Notes: a model not told the origin generated them from the letters alone. Shown: positions 9,042 to 20,270, counted from the first letter of the stretch. The stretch: 64,000 nucleotides of DNA from Winogradskyella wandonensis (GCF_004346845.1 NZ_SMGI01000001.1:715116-779115); one strand, 5' to 3'. Translations and numbers: made by a program.

Positions 9042-9746
9042 TTATTCGTTAATTAATGCTGCAGTATGGCATGCAACTACGGCGGCTGTTTCCGTACGCA
9101 ATCGTGTTTGTCCTAAAGTAATAGGAATAAACTGATGTTGCAAAGCAGTTTCAATTTCTTTAACAGAAAAATCGCCTTCAGGGCCAATAAGGATAGTAAT
9201 ACTTTGGTTTGGTTTTATTTGAGATTTTAATGATTTTCGGTCGGTTTCCTCGCAATGGGCGATAAACTTTTGTCCAGTAAAATCTTCTTTGATAAACGCG
9301 TTAAATGGCGTTAAGGGTTTTAACTCTGGTAAGTAAAACTGAAGCGATTGTTTCATCGCTGATTGAATGATTTTCTCGAATCTTTCGGCTTTAATGACTT
9401 TACGTTCGCTATGGTCACAAAGTAATGGCGTGATGGTATCTATACCAATTTCTGTAGCTTTTTCAAGGAACCACTCAAAACGATCATTCATTTTTGTTGG
9501 TGCAACGGCTAAGTGCAAACTATAATTTGGTTTTGGCTTTTCTGTTTTGTTAATAATTTTAGCGGTGCAATGTTTTTGCTCTACAGTTATTAATTCGCAG
9601 GTAAATAAGCAACCTTTTCCATTTGTTATATAAAGCGTATCTCCAACGGATTTACGCAATACCTTAACTATGTGTCGGCTCTCGTCTTTATCAAAACTGA
9701 TACTATCGGCACGTTCTAATACATCTGGATTATAAAACAATTGCAT
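9042..9746 (-). CDS. rsmE: 16S rRNA (uracil-1498-N3)-methyltransferase
   Basis: 234 residues, the usual RsmE length. An N-terminal PUA-like domain (about 1-70, including SRHIVKVLRKSVGD) precedes a SPOUT domain with motifs LIGPEGDFS and LGQTRLRTETA, which bind SAM in the knot. It methylates N3 of U1498 in the small-subunit decoding region after 30S assembly. The ATG at 9746 is 2 bases from the stop of the parvulin gene, so it is in the tsaD-led cluster. Confidence 0.94.
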   Translation of the reverse strand: MQLFYNPDVLERADSISFDKDESRHIVKVLRKSVGDTLYITNGKGCLFTCELITVEQKHCTAKIINKTEKPKPNYSLHLAVAPTKMNDRFEWFLEKATEIGIDTITPLLCDHSERKVIKAERFEKIIQSAMKQSLQFYLPELKPLTPFNAFIKEDFTGQKFIAHCEETDRKSLKSQIKPNQSITILIGPEGDFSVKEIETALQHQFIPITLGQTRLRTETAAVVACHTAALINE

Positions 9747-9748
9747 AA

Positions 9749-10366
9749 TTAAAGCTCGGTAATTTTTAAAACGTTCACGACATCTTCTAATTTGTTTTCT
9801 TCTGTTTTAACAACGACATAATGTTTTTTTTGGCGATGCTCGTCATAGCTAAAAACTTGCCCAATACGTTTTGTTTTAATTACGTTTTCGAAACGCTTGG
9901 AGAATGTACCTTCTGGCGTCCACCCTATGTCACCGCCGGTTTTAGCTGTTGGGTGCGAGGAATAGACCCGCGCTAAATTTTCAAATTTATGCTCACCGTT
10001 CTTAATCCCTTTTAATATAAACGACCGAAGCGAATTAATTTCGGCTATGGTAGTTTTGTTACTATCAAACTCCATTAGACTTATGCGATAGCTTTGTCCT
10101 TTGCCTTTAGAAATGGCCTTGTAAATCACCTTTTTTCCGTTAAGCTCTTCAGTTTTTATTTCACCGATAGGTAATTGAAGGAGTGCGGCATTTTCAGGAT
10201 TATTTTTTGTTATAGATAGTAGTTCTCCTTTGACATCCGATTTATAACGTTTCAGAAAGATTTCTGCTTGTGTTTTAGTCGATACTCTGTCTAACGCTTT
10301 TTCGTAATTGGTTTGGGAAAAGCCGATGTAGGAAAAGAAGACTAAGAAAAGTAAGTGTAGTTTCAT
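9749..10366 (-). CDS. Secreted parvulin-type peptidyl-prolyl isomerase
   Basis: 205 residues with a signal peptide (about 1-17, ending GFSQ). The C-terminal half holds a rotamase domain: the pattern HPTAKTGGDIGW (near 137-148), then FENVI and GQVF, as in SurA/PrsA-type parvulins. It would isomerise prolyl bonds of proteins in the periplasm, probably outer-membrane or secreted clients. The N-terminal part is short and has no recognised chaperone domain. It lies 9 bases after the small membrane gene and 2 before rsmE. Confidence 0.85.
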   Translation of the reverse strand: MKLHLLFLVFFSYIGFSQTNYEKALDRVSTKTQAEIFLKRYKSDVKGELLSITKNNPENAALLQLPIGEIKTEELNGKKVIYKAISKGKGQSYRISLMEFDSNKTTIAEINSLRSFILKGIKNGEHKFENLARVYSSHPTAKTGGDIGWTPEGTFSKRFENVIKTKRIGQVFSYDEHRQKKHYVVVKTEENKLEDVVNVLKITEL

Positions 10367-10375
10367 TTTTAAATG

Positions 10376-10846
10376 TTACTGTATTGTGGATTTTTTTCTT
10401 ATCCTGAAATACTTGATTGAGCTATAAACAATATTAAATATAAATAGAATTTGAGCTATACAAACACTCATGGTTAATATAATAATAGATTTTTGTATCA
10501 TCGATGAATCACCACTAATCATGGAACCCCGACTAAACACGAAAACAACTAATAATTTGTGTATAAAGAATGCGCCAATAGAGACTAATGTATGCAAACC
10601 CGATAACCAAGGTATTAATGTAATATCAGCTTTATGGAATATAAAATATAACAGACCGAGTAATATATAAAATGAACATAAAACAAATGTAATATGAGAT
10701 TCTGCAACAACAAAATACGTATCATAAATGTTTATATCTAGGAATGAATCCTGACTTGAAATAAGTGTAAATAAACCTAAGATTAGGATACAAATTGCTG
10801 TAATCCAGTAATAGTTATGGGCCTTTAATTGAATTAATTTTGCCAT
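10376..10846 (-). CDS. Four-helix membrane protein with a cytochrome oxidase subunit I-like segment
   Basis: 156 residues, four predicted membrane helices (about 13-31, 48-70, 78-98, 120-145). Residues 41-54 (YDTYFVVAESHITF) look strongly like the helix X region of heme-copper oxidase subunit I, where the consensus is DTYYVVAHFHYV with two heme-ligating His. Here only the second His is kept (H51) and the first is Glu (E49). The rest of the oxidase is missing, so it cannot be an oxidase. It might be a degenerate relative that binds heme or a metal, or the likeness may be chance. It sits 1 base from the tsaD stop. Confidence 0.6.
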   Translation of the reverse strand: MAKLIQLKAHNYYWITAICILILGLFTLISSQDSFLDINIYDTYFVVAESHITFVLCSFYILLGLLYFIFHKADITLIPWLSGLHTLVSIGAFFIHKLLVVFVFSRGSMISGDSSMIQKSIIILTMSVCIAQILFIFNIVYSSIKYFRIRKKSTIQ

Positions 10847-10847
10847 T

Positions 10848-11870
10848 TTAAATCTTCAATCGTGCTGTTGCCATAACGTTAAAATCCGAAAAGTCTTTTT
10901 CGAGATATTTTAAATAGCCAACAATAGCAATCATTGCTGCGTTATCTGTAGTGTATTCAAATTTTGGGATGTAGGTTGTCCATCCAAATTTTTGCTCTGC
11001 ATTTTTCAATGCAGCTCTAATACCTGAATTAGCCGAAACACCGCCGCCAATTGCAATGTGGATAATTCCAGTCTGTTTAACTGCTAACTTTAACTTATTC
11101 ATTAAAATGCCAACAATCGTGTATTGAATAGACGCACAGATATCGGCTAAATTGTCTTTTACGAAATCTGGGTTTCCCTTAGTTTCGCGTTGCACAAAAT
11201 ATAATATCGCTGTTTTTAACCCAGAAAAACTAAAATTAAGACCATCCACTTTAGGTTTCGTAAACTTAAATGCTTTTGGATTTCCTTTTTGGGCTAATTT
11301 ATCTATTTGTGGACCAGCGGGATAACCAAGGCCTAAAATTTTGCCACTTTTATCATAGGCTTCGCCCACGGCATCATCAATAGTCTCGCCTATAACTTCC
11401 ATATCAAAATACCTATTAACTTTTACTATCTGTGTGTGACCTCCAGAAATCGTCATTGCCAAAAAAGGGAAAGGTGGTTTTAAATAATCGTCTTCGCTAA
11501 TAAAATGCGCCAGAATATGGCCTTGCATGTGATTGACATCAATTAAAGGAATATCCAAACCGTAGGCCAGAGACTTTGCAAAGGACGTCCCAACCAACAA
11601 AGAGCCCATTAAACCTGGACCACGAGTAAAGGCTACAGCATGCAACTGAGATTTTGTTATTCCAGCCTTTTTAATGGCTTGATTAACCACAGGAACTATG
11701 TTAGATTGATGTGCTCTAGATGCCAATTCTGGGACAACGCCACCGTAGTCTTCATGAATTTTTTGACTAGCAACAACATTACTAAGAATTGTATCGTTAC
11801 AAAGCACAGCAGCAGAGGTGTCATCGCAAGAGGATTCAATTCCTAAAATGTAAATATTTTCTTTAGACAT
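10848..11870 (-). CDS. tsaD: tRNA N6-adenosine threonylcarbamoyltransferase TsaD
   Basis: 340 residues, normal for bacterial TsaD. The N-terminal IESSCDDTSAA motif (11-21), the metal-binding H114 and H118 in HMQGH, the SGGHTQ motif and the C-terminal GGGVSANSG motif are all present, marking the ASKHA fold. With TsaB and TsaE (not in the window) it adds threonylcarbamoyl to A37 of ANN-decoding tRNAs. It is the first gene of a nine-gene minus-strand run and is divergent from tamB. A TAGTTTTG element at 11924-11917 lies about 40 bases upstream. Confidence 0.96.
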   Translation of the reverse strand: MSKENIYILGIESSCDDTSAAVLCNDTILSNVVASQKIHEDYGGVVPELASRAHQSNIVPVVNQAIKKAGITKSQLHAVAFTRGPGLMGSLLVGTSFAKSLAYGLDIPLIDVNHMQGHILAHFISEDDYLKPPFPFLAMTISGGHTQIVKVNRYFDMEVIGETIDDAVGEAYDKSGKILGLGYPAGPQIDKLAQKGNPKAFKFTKPKVDGLNFSFSGLKTAILYFVQRETKGNPDFVKDNLADICASIQYTIVGILMNKLKLAVKQTGIIHIAIGGGVSANSGIRAALKNAEQKFGWTTYIPKFEYTTDNAAMIAIVGYLKYLEKDFSDFNVMATARLKI

Positions 11871-11916
11871 TAATTATGATTAGGCACAATAATTGTTAAT
11901 TTTGATAGGTAAAGAC

Positions 11917-11924
11917 CAAAACTA
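11917..11924 (-). promoter_or_regulatory. Probable promoter -7 element for tsaD
   Basis: On the minus strand the bases read TAGTTTTG, a full match to the Bacteroidota -7 consensus TAnnTTTG. A TTTG lies 23 bases further upstream, slightly beyond the usual spacing. The implied start of transcription is about 40 bases before the tsaD ATG. Confidence 0.45.
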
Positions 11925-11990
11925 TTTTAAAGTCGTATAACTAAGTGCAAATATAAGGGTTTTGCACACATTAAATAAGAGCTAAAAACT

Positions 11991-14900
11991 ATCAAAAGAG
12001 TACTAAAAATAATCGCAAAAATTACAGGAATCATCTTGTTGCTCTTTGTTATTACAGTTTTAATTCTTTCTATTCCTGCCGTACAAACAAGACTTGGCAA
12101 ATATGCAACCAAACGACTTAACGAAGATTATAAAACCAACATTAATATTGGTAAGGTTGGGCTTCAGTTTAACGGTGATGTGGAACTTAAGGAAATCTTA
12201 ATTAAAGACTACAAATTAGATACACTTTTTAGCATACAAGAACTTAATACGTCTATTATTAGTATTAGCAATCTCTACAACGGTAAGCTAACTTTTGGCG
12301 ATATAGATATCGAAGATTTAGTATTTAATCTAAAAACTTATAATGGTGAAGCAGATACCAATTTAGATATTTTTGTAGACCGTTTTGAAGATGATAATCC
12401 GCGTCAAGGACCTAGTGAATTTTTATTGTCATCTAGCGATGTGTCTATTTACAACGGAACGTTTAGGTTGATTGATGAAAATAAATCGCTTGATAACCTA
12501 CTGGAGTTTACAGAGATTAATGCTAATGCAACAAATTTTGTAATCAATGGTCCCGAAGTAAGAACACGGATAAACAAGTTCTCTTTTTTAGATAGTAGAG
12601 GCGTTAAAGTTGAAAATCTTATGGCCGATTTTGAATATGCTCTAGACCATATGAGTTTTAATCAGCTTAACATAAAAACAAAAGCCTCTAATTTAGTGGG
12701 TAATCTTCGGTTTGACTACCAGCGCGAAGATTTAAAAGACTTTACAGATAAGGTAAATGTTTCGGCTAGCTTCTCGGATTCGTATGTGCAACTAAGTGAG
12801 CTTAATGCTTTTTATAACGAGTTTGGTACAAATCAACGTGCGAGTTTAGAGGTAGATTTGTCAGGCACTTTAAATAATTTGCAAGCCAATAATTTAAAAA
12901 TCAGTACCTCTAGAAACACAAAAATCGACGGCGATATTAATTTCAAAAATATCTTTAATGGCGCAGGTGATAATTTTGTTTTAGACGGACGTTATCGCAA
13001 TCTTTCATCAAACTATAACGATTTAACAGCGCTTCTACCAAATGTATTAGGTAATTCTATCCCGACGGTTTTCTCTAAAGTGGGTAATTTTAGGTTAAAT
13101 GGTACATCTGTAATTACAAACGAAATAATTGATGCCGATTTAGATATAACTACAGAGCTTGGGTTTGTAAAATCTGATTTAAGGCTAACCAATATAGACG
13201 ACATTGATAATGCCGATTACAAGGGAAATATCATCCTAGAAGATTTTAATATAGGAGAATTGCTAAACGACCCTCTTGTAAAAAACACCTCTCTAAATCT
13301 CGATGTAGAAGGTTCTAGCTTTAAACTTGAAGCTATTGAAACCTTTATTAAGGGAGAAGTTACTTACTTAGACTACAATAATTACCGATACTCTGACATT
13401 ACAGTTTCAGGAGATGTTGGTAAGAATATTTTTAACGGGAAGCTTAAGGCAAAAGACCCAAATCTCTTATTAGATTTTGACGGTTTGGCAGACGTATCTA
13501 ACGAAATTAGAAAATTTGATTTTAAAGCAGATGTAACTTACGCAAATCTTAAAGCACTAAATTTTGTAACTAGAGATAGTATTTCGGAGTTTAAAGGTTT
13601 AGTAAATATGGCGGTTACAGGCTCTACTTACGATAATCTTAGAGGTAAAATCGATGTAAGAAATACAACCTACGAAAATCAAGACGAGTCTTACAACTTT
13701 AAAGATTTCGCTATCGTTTCTAGCTTTAACGACGATGTGAGAACTATTACAATAAATTCGCCAGACATAATTTCTGGAGATGTCGTTGGTAAGTTTAAAA
13801 TAGAGGAAGTCGCAAAGCTTGTAGAAAATGCTCTTGGAAGTATTTACACCAACTACGTACCACATGAAATTTCAGAAAATCAATACCTCGATTTTAATTT
13901 CAAAATATATAATCAAATAGCAGCAATTTTCGACAAGAACCTCAGTCTTTCACAGAACACAAGGATTAAAGGCCGTGTCGAAACAGATGCAAATGGCTTT
14001 GAGTTAGACTTTCAGTCGCCAAAAATTTCTTTCAAAGATTACATTGCAACAAATATTAATTTAGAAGTAGATAACACTAACCCTGTTTATAATACCTTCA
14101 TAGAAATACAAAAGTTAGACTCTGATATCTATAACATATCAGATTTCAATCTTATCAATGTAACAAAACGTGATACTTTATTTGTAAAAACAGAATTTAA
14201 AGGTGGAGAGAATGAAGTAGACCAATACGACATGAACTTTTTCTACACAATCAATGAAGATAACACCTCGGTAGTCGGTTTACGCAAATCTAATTTTAAG
14301 TTTAAAGGTTTTGATTGGATTGTTAATTCTGAAAAAGATAATCTTAATAAAATCACATTCGATAAAAGTTTTAAAAATTTTATTATCGAAGATGTTAGAG
14401 TTAATCAAGGTGAAGAGGAAATTCTTCTCTCAGGTATTTTAAGGGATTCGACCTACAAAGACATTAATCTAGATTTCAATAATGTACAACTTGTTAAAAT
14501 AACACCAAGAATAGATAGCTTGGCATTAGGCGGGCGCGTTAATGGAAAATTAGCATTATTGCAGGAAAGTGGGAGTTTCTTACCTAAATCAGACGTGGAG
14601 ATAGAGCAATTTACTGTAAATCAATACAATTTAGGCAACCTTAAGGCAATTGTAAAAGGCGACAATTCCTTAACAAAATATAACGTCGATATAGAATTAC
14701 AAAACACTAATATTAAAACCCTAGATGTTAATGGTTTTGTAGATATAAATAAAAGGCGACCAAATATCGATGTTAATGTTAATTTCGATGATTTCTTAAT
14801 CGACCCGCTAAACCCATTGGGTGAAGGTGTGATAAGTAATATCAGAGGTCTAGTTTCTGGTCGAGCTAATGTATCAGGTAGTTTAAAGAAACCCAATATT

Positions 14901-16436
14901 ACAGGAGAACTTCTCTTAGATAAGGCAGGTCTTAGTATTCCATATTTAAATGTAGATTTAAGTTTCGATTTCGATTCTCGTGTAGAACTAAAAAATCAAC
15001 AATTTATATTTGATGATGTAGCCTTAACCGATACAAAGTATTTTTCTACAGGTCGCTTAAATGGATTTATAGAGCACAATAATTTCAGTGACTGGCGCTT
15101 AGGTTTGGACTTAACGGCCGATAGGCTTTTAGTCCTAAACACAGAAGAATCCGAAGACGAATTATATTACGGAACTGGATTTATATCTGGTGATGCACAA
15201 ATTAACGGCTATACGGATAATTTAACAATAAAAGTAGATGGACGTACCGAGCCGGGCACTGTATTTAATATTCCACTCAATGACGCAGAAAGTTTTGGAG
15301 ACAACTCTTATATAAAGTTTTTAAGCCCAGAAGAAAAAGAAAAACGTGCATTAGGAGAAATTTCAAGAAATACAGAGATTAAAGGTTTAAATCTAGAATT
15401 CGATTTGGTAGTTAATCCTAATGCCGAAATAGAAATTGTTATTGATAAAGAATCTGGTAGTACCATAAAAGGTCGCGGAAATGGTTATTTAGGTTTCTTT
15501 ATAAATACAAACGGAAAGTTTGAAATGTATGGTGATTTCGTAGTGTCTGAAGGTGAGTATAATTTTAAGTACAGAGGTCTTGCCGAGAAAAAATTTACGG
15601 TAGTCGAAGGCGGAAATATTACCTGGACAGGCTCACCACTTGGTGCAGAGATTAATCTTAAAGCGTTATACAAAACAACAACAAATCCATCTGTTTTATT
15701 AGATGCGCCAATTAACCGTTCTATACCTGTTAATTTAGAAATAAATCTTACGGGCCAATTAGAACGACCTGAGCCTGATTTTAGGTTTAGTTTCCCTAGC
15801 GTCGGCTCAACTATAAAGTCAGAGTTAGATTATAGACTGTCCTCCAAAGAAGAAAGAGATAACCAAGCGTTGTATTTATTAGCTACTGGAGGCTTTGCTA
15901 GCGGTTTAGCAGATTTAAACGTTTCAGGTACAATTTCAGAGCGTCTTAATGGAATCATAAGTAATATTTTTGGTGATGATAATGACGATTTTAAAGTAGG
16001 TGTAGATTTAGATTTAGCTCAGAATAACCCAAATTTCGAAACAGAAAGTAGAGTAGCGGTGACAGTACAAACAAAACTATCTGATAAAGTTTTAATCAAT
16101 GGACGCGTTGGTGTTCCATTTGGTAGCGCTACACAAACAACAATTGCTGGCGATGTTCAGATAGATTGGTTATTAAACGATGATGGTACATTACGAGCAA
16201 TAGTATTTAATAGAGAAAACCGAATTCAAAATTTTGGAGAAGACATAAATTTCACGCAAGGTGTGGGAATTACTTATAATGTGGAGTTCGATAACTTTAA
16301 AGAATTGCTTCAAAAAATTTTTAAAGGAAAGGCTAAAGCCAAAGCATCCGAAGAAAAAGAGAAAAAGGACAAGCCAAAAGAAGAAGACCCAACTCCAGAA
16401 TTCATTTCTATCAAAGAAAAGAACAAAAAAGATTAA
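11991..16436 (+). CDS. tamB: Translocation and assembly module protein TamB (AsmA/DUF490 family)
   Basis: About 1,481 residues: an N-terminal membrane anchor followed by a very long repetitive beta-rich region and a C-terminal TamB (DUF490) domain (about the last 400 residues, including GEYNFKYRG), then a Lys/Glu-rich tail. Such proteins form a periplasm-spanning hydrophobic groove moving lipids and helping outer-membrane protein assembly. There is no ATG/GTG upstream of TTG 12036, yet the frame from ATC 11991 encodes a basic stretch (KRVLKIIAKITG) that a signal anchor needs. I therefore place the start at ATC; TTG 12036 is the fallback. TamA is not adjacent. The gene is divergent from tsaD. 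Confidence 0.88.
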   Translation: MKRVLKIIAKITGIILLLFVITVLILSIPAVQTRLGKYATKRLNEDYKTNINIGKVGLQFNGDVELKEILIKDYKLDTLFSIQELNTSIISISNLYNGKLTFGDIDIEDLVFNLKTYNGEADTNLDIFVDRFEDDNPRQGPSEFLLSSSDVSIYNGTFRLIDENKSLDNLLEFTEINANATNFVINGPEVRTRINKFSFLDSRGVKVENLMADFEYALDHMSFNQLNIKTKASNLVGNLRFDYQREDLKDFTDKVNVSASFSDSYVQLSELNAFYNEFGTNQRASLEVDLSGTLNNLQANNLKISTSRNTKIDGDINFKNIFNGAGDNFVLDGRYRNLSSNYNDLTALLPNVLGNSIPTVFSKVGNFRLNGTSVITNEIIDADLDITTELGFVKSDLRLTNIDDIDNADYKGNIILEDFNIGELLNDPLVKNTSLNLDVEGSSFKLEAIETFIKGEVTYLDYNNYRYSDITVSGDVGKNIFNGKLKAKDPNLLLDFDGLADVSNEIRKFDFKADVTYANLKALNFVTRDSISEFKGLVNMAVTGSTYDNLRGKIDVRNTTYENQDESYNFKDFAIVSSFNDDVRTITINSPDIISGDVVGKFKIEEVAKLVENALGSIYTNYVPHEISENQYLDFNFKIYNQIAAIFDKNLSLSQNTRIKGRVETDANGFELDFQSPKISFKDYIATNINLEVDNTNPVYNTFIEIQKLDSDIYNISDFNLINVTKRDTLFVKTEFKGGENEVDQYDMNFFYTINEDNTSVVGLRKSNFKFKGFDWIVNSEKDNLNKITFDKSFKNFIIEDVRVNQGEEEILLSGILRDSTYKDINLDFNNVQLVKITPRIDSLALGGRVNGKLALLQESGSFLPKSDVEIEQFTVNQYNLGNLKAIVKGDNSLTKYNVDIELQNTNIKTLDVNGFVDINKRRPNIDVNVNFDDFLIDPLNPLGEGVISNIRGLVSGRANVSGSLKKPNITGELLLDKAGLSIPYLNVDLSFDFDSRVELKNQQFIFDDVALTDTKYFSTGRLNGFIEHNNFSDWRLGLDLTADRLLVLNTEESEDELYYGTGFISGDAQINGYTDNLTIKVDGRTEPGTVFNIPLNDAESFGDNSYIKFLSPEEKEKRALGEISRNTEIKGLNLEFDLVVNPNAEIEIVIDKESGSTIKGRGNGYLGFFINTNGKFEMYGDFVVSEGEYNFKYRGLAEKKFTVVEGGNITWTGSPLGAEINLKALYKTTTNPSVLLDAPINRSIPVNLEINLTGQLERPEPDFRFSFPSVGSTIKSELDYRLSSKEERDNQALYLLATGGFASGLADLNVSGTISERLNGIISNIFGDDNDDFKVGVDLDLAQNNPNFETESRVAVTVQTKLSDKVLINGRVGVPFGSATQTTIAGDVQIDWLLNDDGTLRAIVFNRENRIQNFGEDINFTQGVGITYNVEFDNFKELLQKIFKGKAKAKASEEKEKKDKPKEEDPTPEFISIKEKNKKD

Positions 16437-16570
16437 AAAATTGCCATATTATTAATAAATCGTGTAAATATTTATTAACTATAACGTTTGAGATATTTTC
16501 GAGGGCATTTTTTTATGATTTTAGTCATATTATTGTGTTTTATCTTTCATAATTTTACTGTAAATAACTG

Positions 16571-18593
<2,023 letters not shown>

Positions 18594-18616
18594 TTTTTAA
18601 ATACAAAATGTAAAAG

Positions 18617-18661
18617 TTCCGTAGGCCTATATAAATAGTGTAGTACTACGGAATTTTTTTT
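18617..18661 (+). terminator. Rho-independent terminator after gapA
   Basis: TTCCGTAG (18617-18624) pairs perfectly with CTACGGAA (18646-18653) across a 21-base loop and is followed by a run of eight T. It separates pfkA-gapA from the downstream kinase, or attenuates transcription into it. Confidence 0.8.
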
Positions 18662-18674
18662 AAAAGCATACAAA

Positions 18675-19535
18675 ATGATTTTAATAACAGATGGCGGTTC
18701 TACCAAATGCGATTGGATTGCTATAAACAGTGACGGCCAATTAGCTACAAATAAAATTAGGACTAAGGGATTAAACCCTGCAATTTTAGAAGAGCGCAAA
18801 CTTAGAAAAATATTAAAAAAAAGTGATGAACTTCAAGAATTAAAAAGAGAAGTAACTCATGTGTTTTTCTATGGAGCAGGCTGCGGAACAGAAAAGCCAA
18901 AACAGACACTTACAGAAGTACTACAAGATGTTTTTGTCAATGCAAACGTAGAAGTTCAAGAAGATACCATGGCAGCTGTTAGGTCATCTTTAAATCATAA
19001 TGAAGAAGCAGCTGTTGTTTGTATCATGGGTACAGGTTCTAATTGTAGTTACTTTGACGGAAAAAAATTACACCAACGTGTAAAGAGTTTAGGTTACTCC
19101 ATTATGGACGACGCTAGCGGAAATTATTATGGTAAACAATTATTAAGAGATTACTATTTTAATAAAATGCCCGATACCATTAGATTGGCGTTTGAGCATA
19201 AGTACAATCTAGATGCAGATTACATAAAGTTTAATCTTTATAAACAGGCAAATCCAAATGCATACCTAGCAAGTTTCGCAGAGTTTATGTTTTTAAATAA
19301 GGATTCAGAATACATACATGAGCTAATTAAACAAGGACTTAGGGTATTTACTGAAAGTATGATTCTTCAATTTAAAGAAGAGCTAAAAACAGTGCCCGTT
19401 CATTTTGCCGGGTCTATTGCTTTTTTTGCTCAAGAGGAAATTCATGAAGTAGCTAAAGAATATGGTTATACTGTTGGCAATTTTGTAAGACGCCCAATAG
19501 ATGGATTGGTAGATTATCATATCAATAATTTATAA
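18675..19535 (+). CDS. N-acetylglucosamine kinase-like protein (BadF/BadG/BcrA/BcrD ATPase family)
   Basis: 286 residues of the ASKHA fold. The phosphate-1 motif DGGSTKCDW (6-14) and the GTGSN loop in the middle are as in eukaryotic-type GlcNAc kinases and bacterial BadF-family members; a VHFAGSIAFF segment sits near the C-terminus. It probably phosphorylates an amino sugar such as N-acetylglucosamine, feeding cell-wall or glycolytic sugar pools; this is by family and by its place beside pfkA, gapA and mgsA. mgsA begins 1 base after its stop. Confidence 0.85.
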   Translation: MILITDGGSTKCDWIAINSDGQLATNKIRTKGLNPAILEERKLRKILKKSDELQELKREVTHVFFYGAGCGTEKPKQTLTEVLQDVFVNANVEVQEDTMAAVRSSLNHNEEAAVVCIMGTGSNCSYFDGKKLHQRVKSLGYSIMDDASGNYYGKQLLRDYYFNKMPDTIRLAFEHKYNLDADYIKFNLYKQANPNAYLASFAEFMFLNKDSEYIHELIKQGLRVFTESMILQFKEELKTVPVHFAGSIAFFAQEEIHEVAKEYGYTVGNFVRRPIDGLVDYHINNL

Positions 19536-19536
19536 A

Positions 19537-19899
19537 ATGGAAATTGCGCTAATAGCACACGATGGAAAGAAAGCGGATATGGTTCAGTTTTTAAATGAGC
19601 ATCGCGACATATTACATCAAAAGAAAATAAATCTTATATCTACTGGGACTACCGGAGATAAAGTTAAAAAAGCAGGATTCGAAGTTAATGCCTTACTTTC
19701 AGGACCGCTAGGAGGTGATGCACAAATTGCAGCCAGAGTTGCAGAAGGTAAATGTCAGATGGTATTGTTTTTTAGAGACCCTTTAGATAGACATCCGCAT
19801 GAGCCTGATATTTTGATGCTTATGCGATTATGTGATGTACACAATGTGCCTTTAGCCACTAATCCTGCAACAGCACAGTTACTTATTAAGGCCGTTTAG
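19537..19899 (+). CDS. mgsA: Methylglyoxal synthase
   Basis: 120 residues, slightly shorter than the E. coli enzyme but complete. Conserved pieces are IALIAHDGKK, TGTTG, SGPLGGDAQIAARV with D61, DPLDRHPHEPD with D91, and the NPATA motif near the end. It converts dihydroxyacetone phosphate to methylglyoxal and phosphate, a bypass that relieves sugar-phosphate stress when phosphate is short. Its coupling to the kinase gene (1-base gap) and nearness to pfkA/gapA link it to glycolytic flux. Confidence 0.95.
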   Translation: MEIALIAHDGKKADMVQFLNEHRDILHQKKINLISTGTTGDKVKKAGFEVNALLSGPLGGDAQIAARVAEGKCQMVLFFRDPLDRHPHEPDILMLMRLCDVHNVPLATNPATAQLLIKAV

Positions 19900-19936
19900 T
19901 AGTGTTTATTACCTGTTAATAAATCTGCAATTAGCT

Positions 19937-19968
19937 ATTGTAAAACTTATATTTTGGTTTTATCTTTG
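19937..19968 (+). promoter_or_regulatory. Bacteroidota-type promoter for the 60-residue membrane protein
   Basis: ATTG (19937-19940), a 20-base spacer and TATCTTTG (19961-19968) match the group's -33/-7 consensus. Transcription would begin near 19975, about 20 bases before the ATG at 19997. Confidence 0.65.
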
Positions 19969-19996
19969 CTACATCTTATAAACAAAAGAAAGCATT

Positions 19997-20179
19997 ATGT
20001 TCGAATTTGATCAGTATTTAGGATTTTTAGCGTTTTTAACCATTTTAACTATTGGTTTTTGGTTAATGATTTTCCTTTTAACTTTCGTTATACCTTACTG
20101 GGTTTTCGGAGCCTCAATCGAGCGCCTAAAAGAAATAAGAGAAGAGAAAAAAGCTAAGCGTGAAGCGGCAGCTCACTAA
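19997..20179 (+). CDS. Small membrane protein, unknown function
   Basis: 60 residues: a hydrophobic N-terminal two-thirds forming one or two helices (about 7-42), then a highly charged helix rich in Lys and Glu (43-57). I do not recognise a family. It is real: it has its own well-formed promoter (19937-19968), an ATG at a sensible distance, and a strong terminator (20201-20228). The layout resembles small membrane regulators that attach a charged helix to the cytoplasmic face. Confidence 0.75.
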   Translation: MFEFDQYLGFLAFLTILTIGFWLMIFLLTFVIPYWVFGASIERLKEIREEKKAKREAAAH

Positions 20180-20200
20180 AAGCATAAACTATAATAAAAA

Positions 20201-20228
20201 AAGAGTTCCCTTCGGAGCTCTTTTTTTA
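20201..20228. terminator. Rho-independent terminator, usable in both directions
   Basis: GAGTTCC (20203-20209) pairs with GGAGCTC (20214-20220), with one G-T pair, around a CTTC loop. It has an A-run before and seven T after. Confidence 0.85.
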
Positions 20229-20270
20229 TGCAGTCTATTTAAGTAAATTAGTAGTCTTAAATACATTTTT

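Noticed and set aside
11927..12112. Minus-strand frame of 61 codons upstream of tsaD
   Set aside because: Overlaps the tamB start and the tsaD promoter; no signal peptide, no family.
16261..16455. Plus-strand frame of 64 codons rich in Lys at the end of tamB
   Set aside because: It is the tamB Lys/Glu-rich tail read in another frame.
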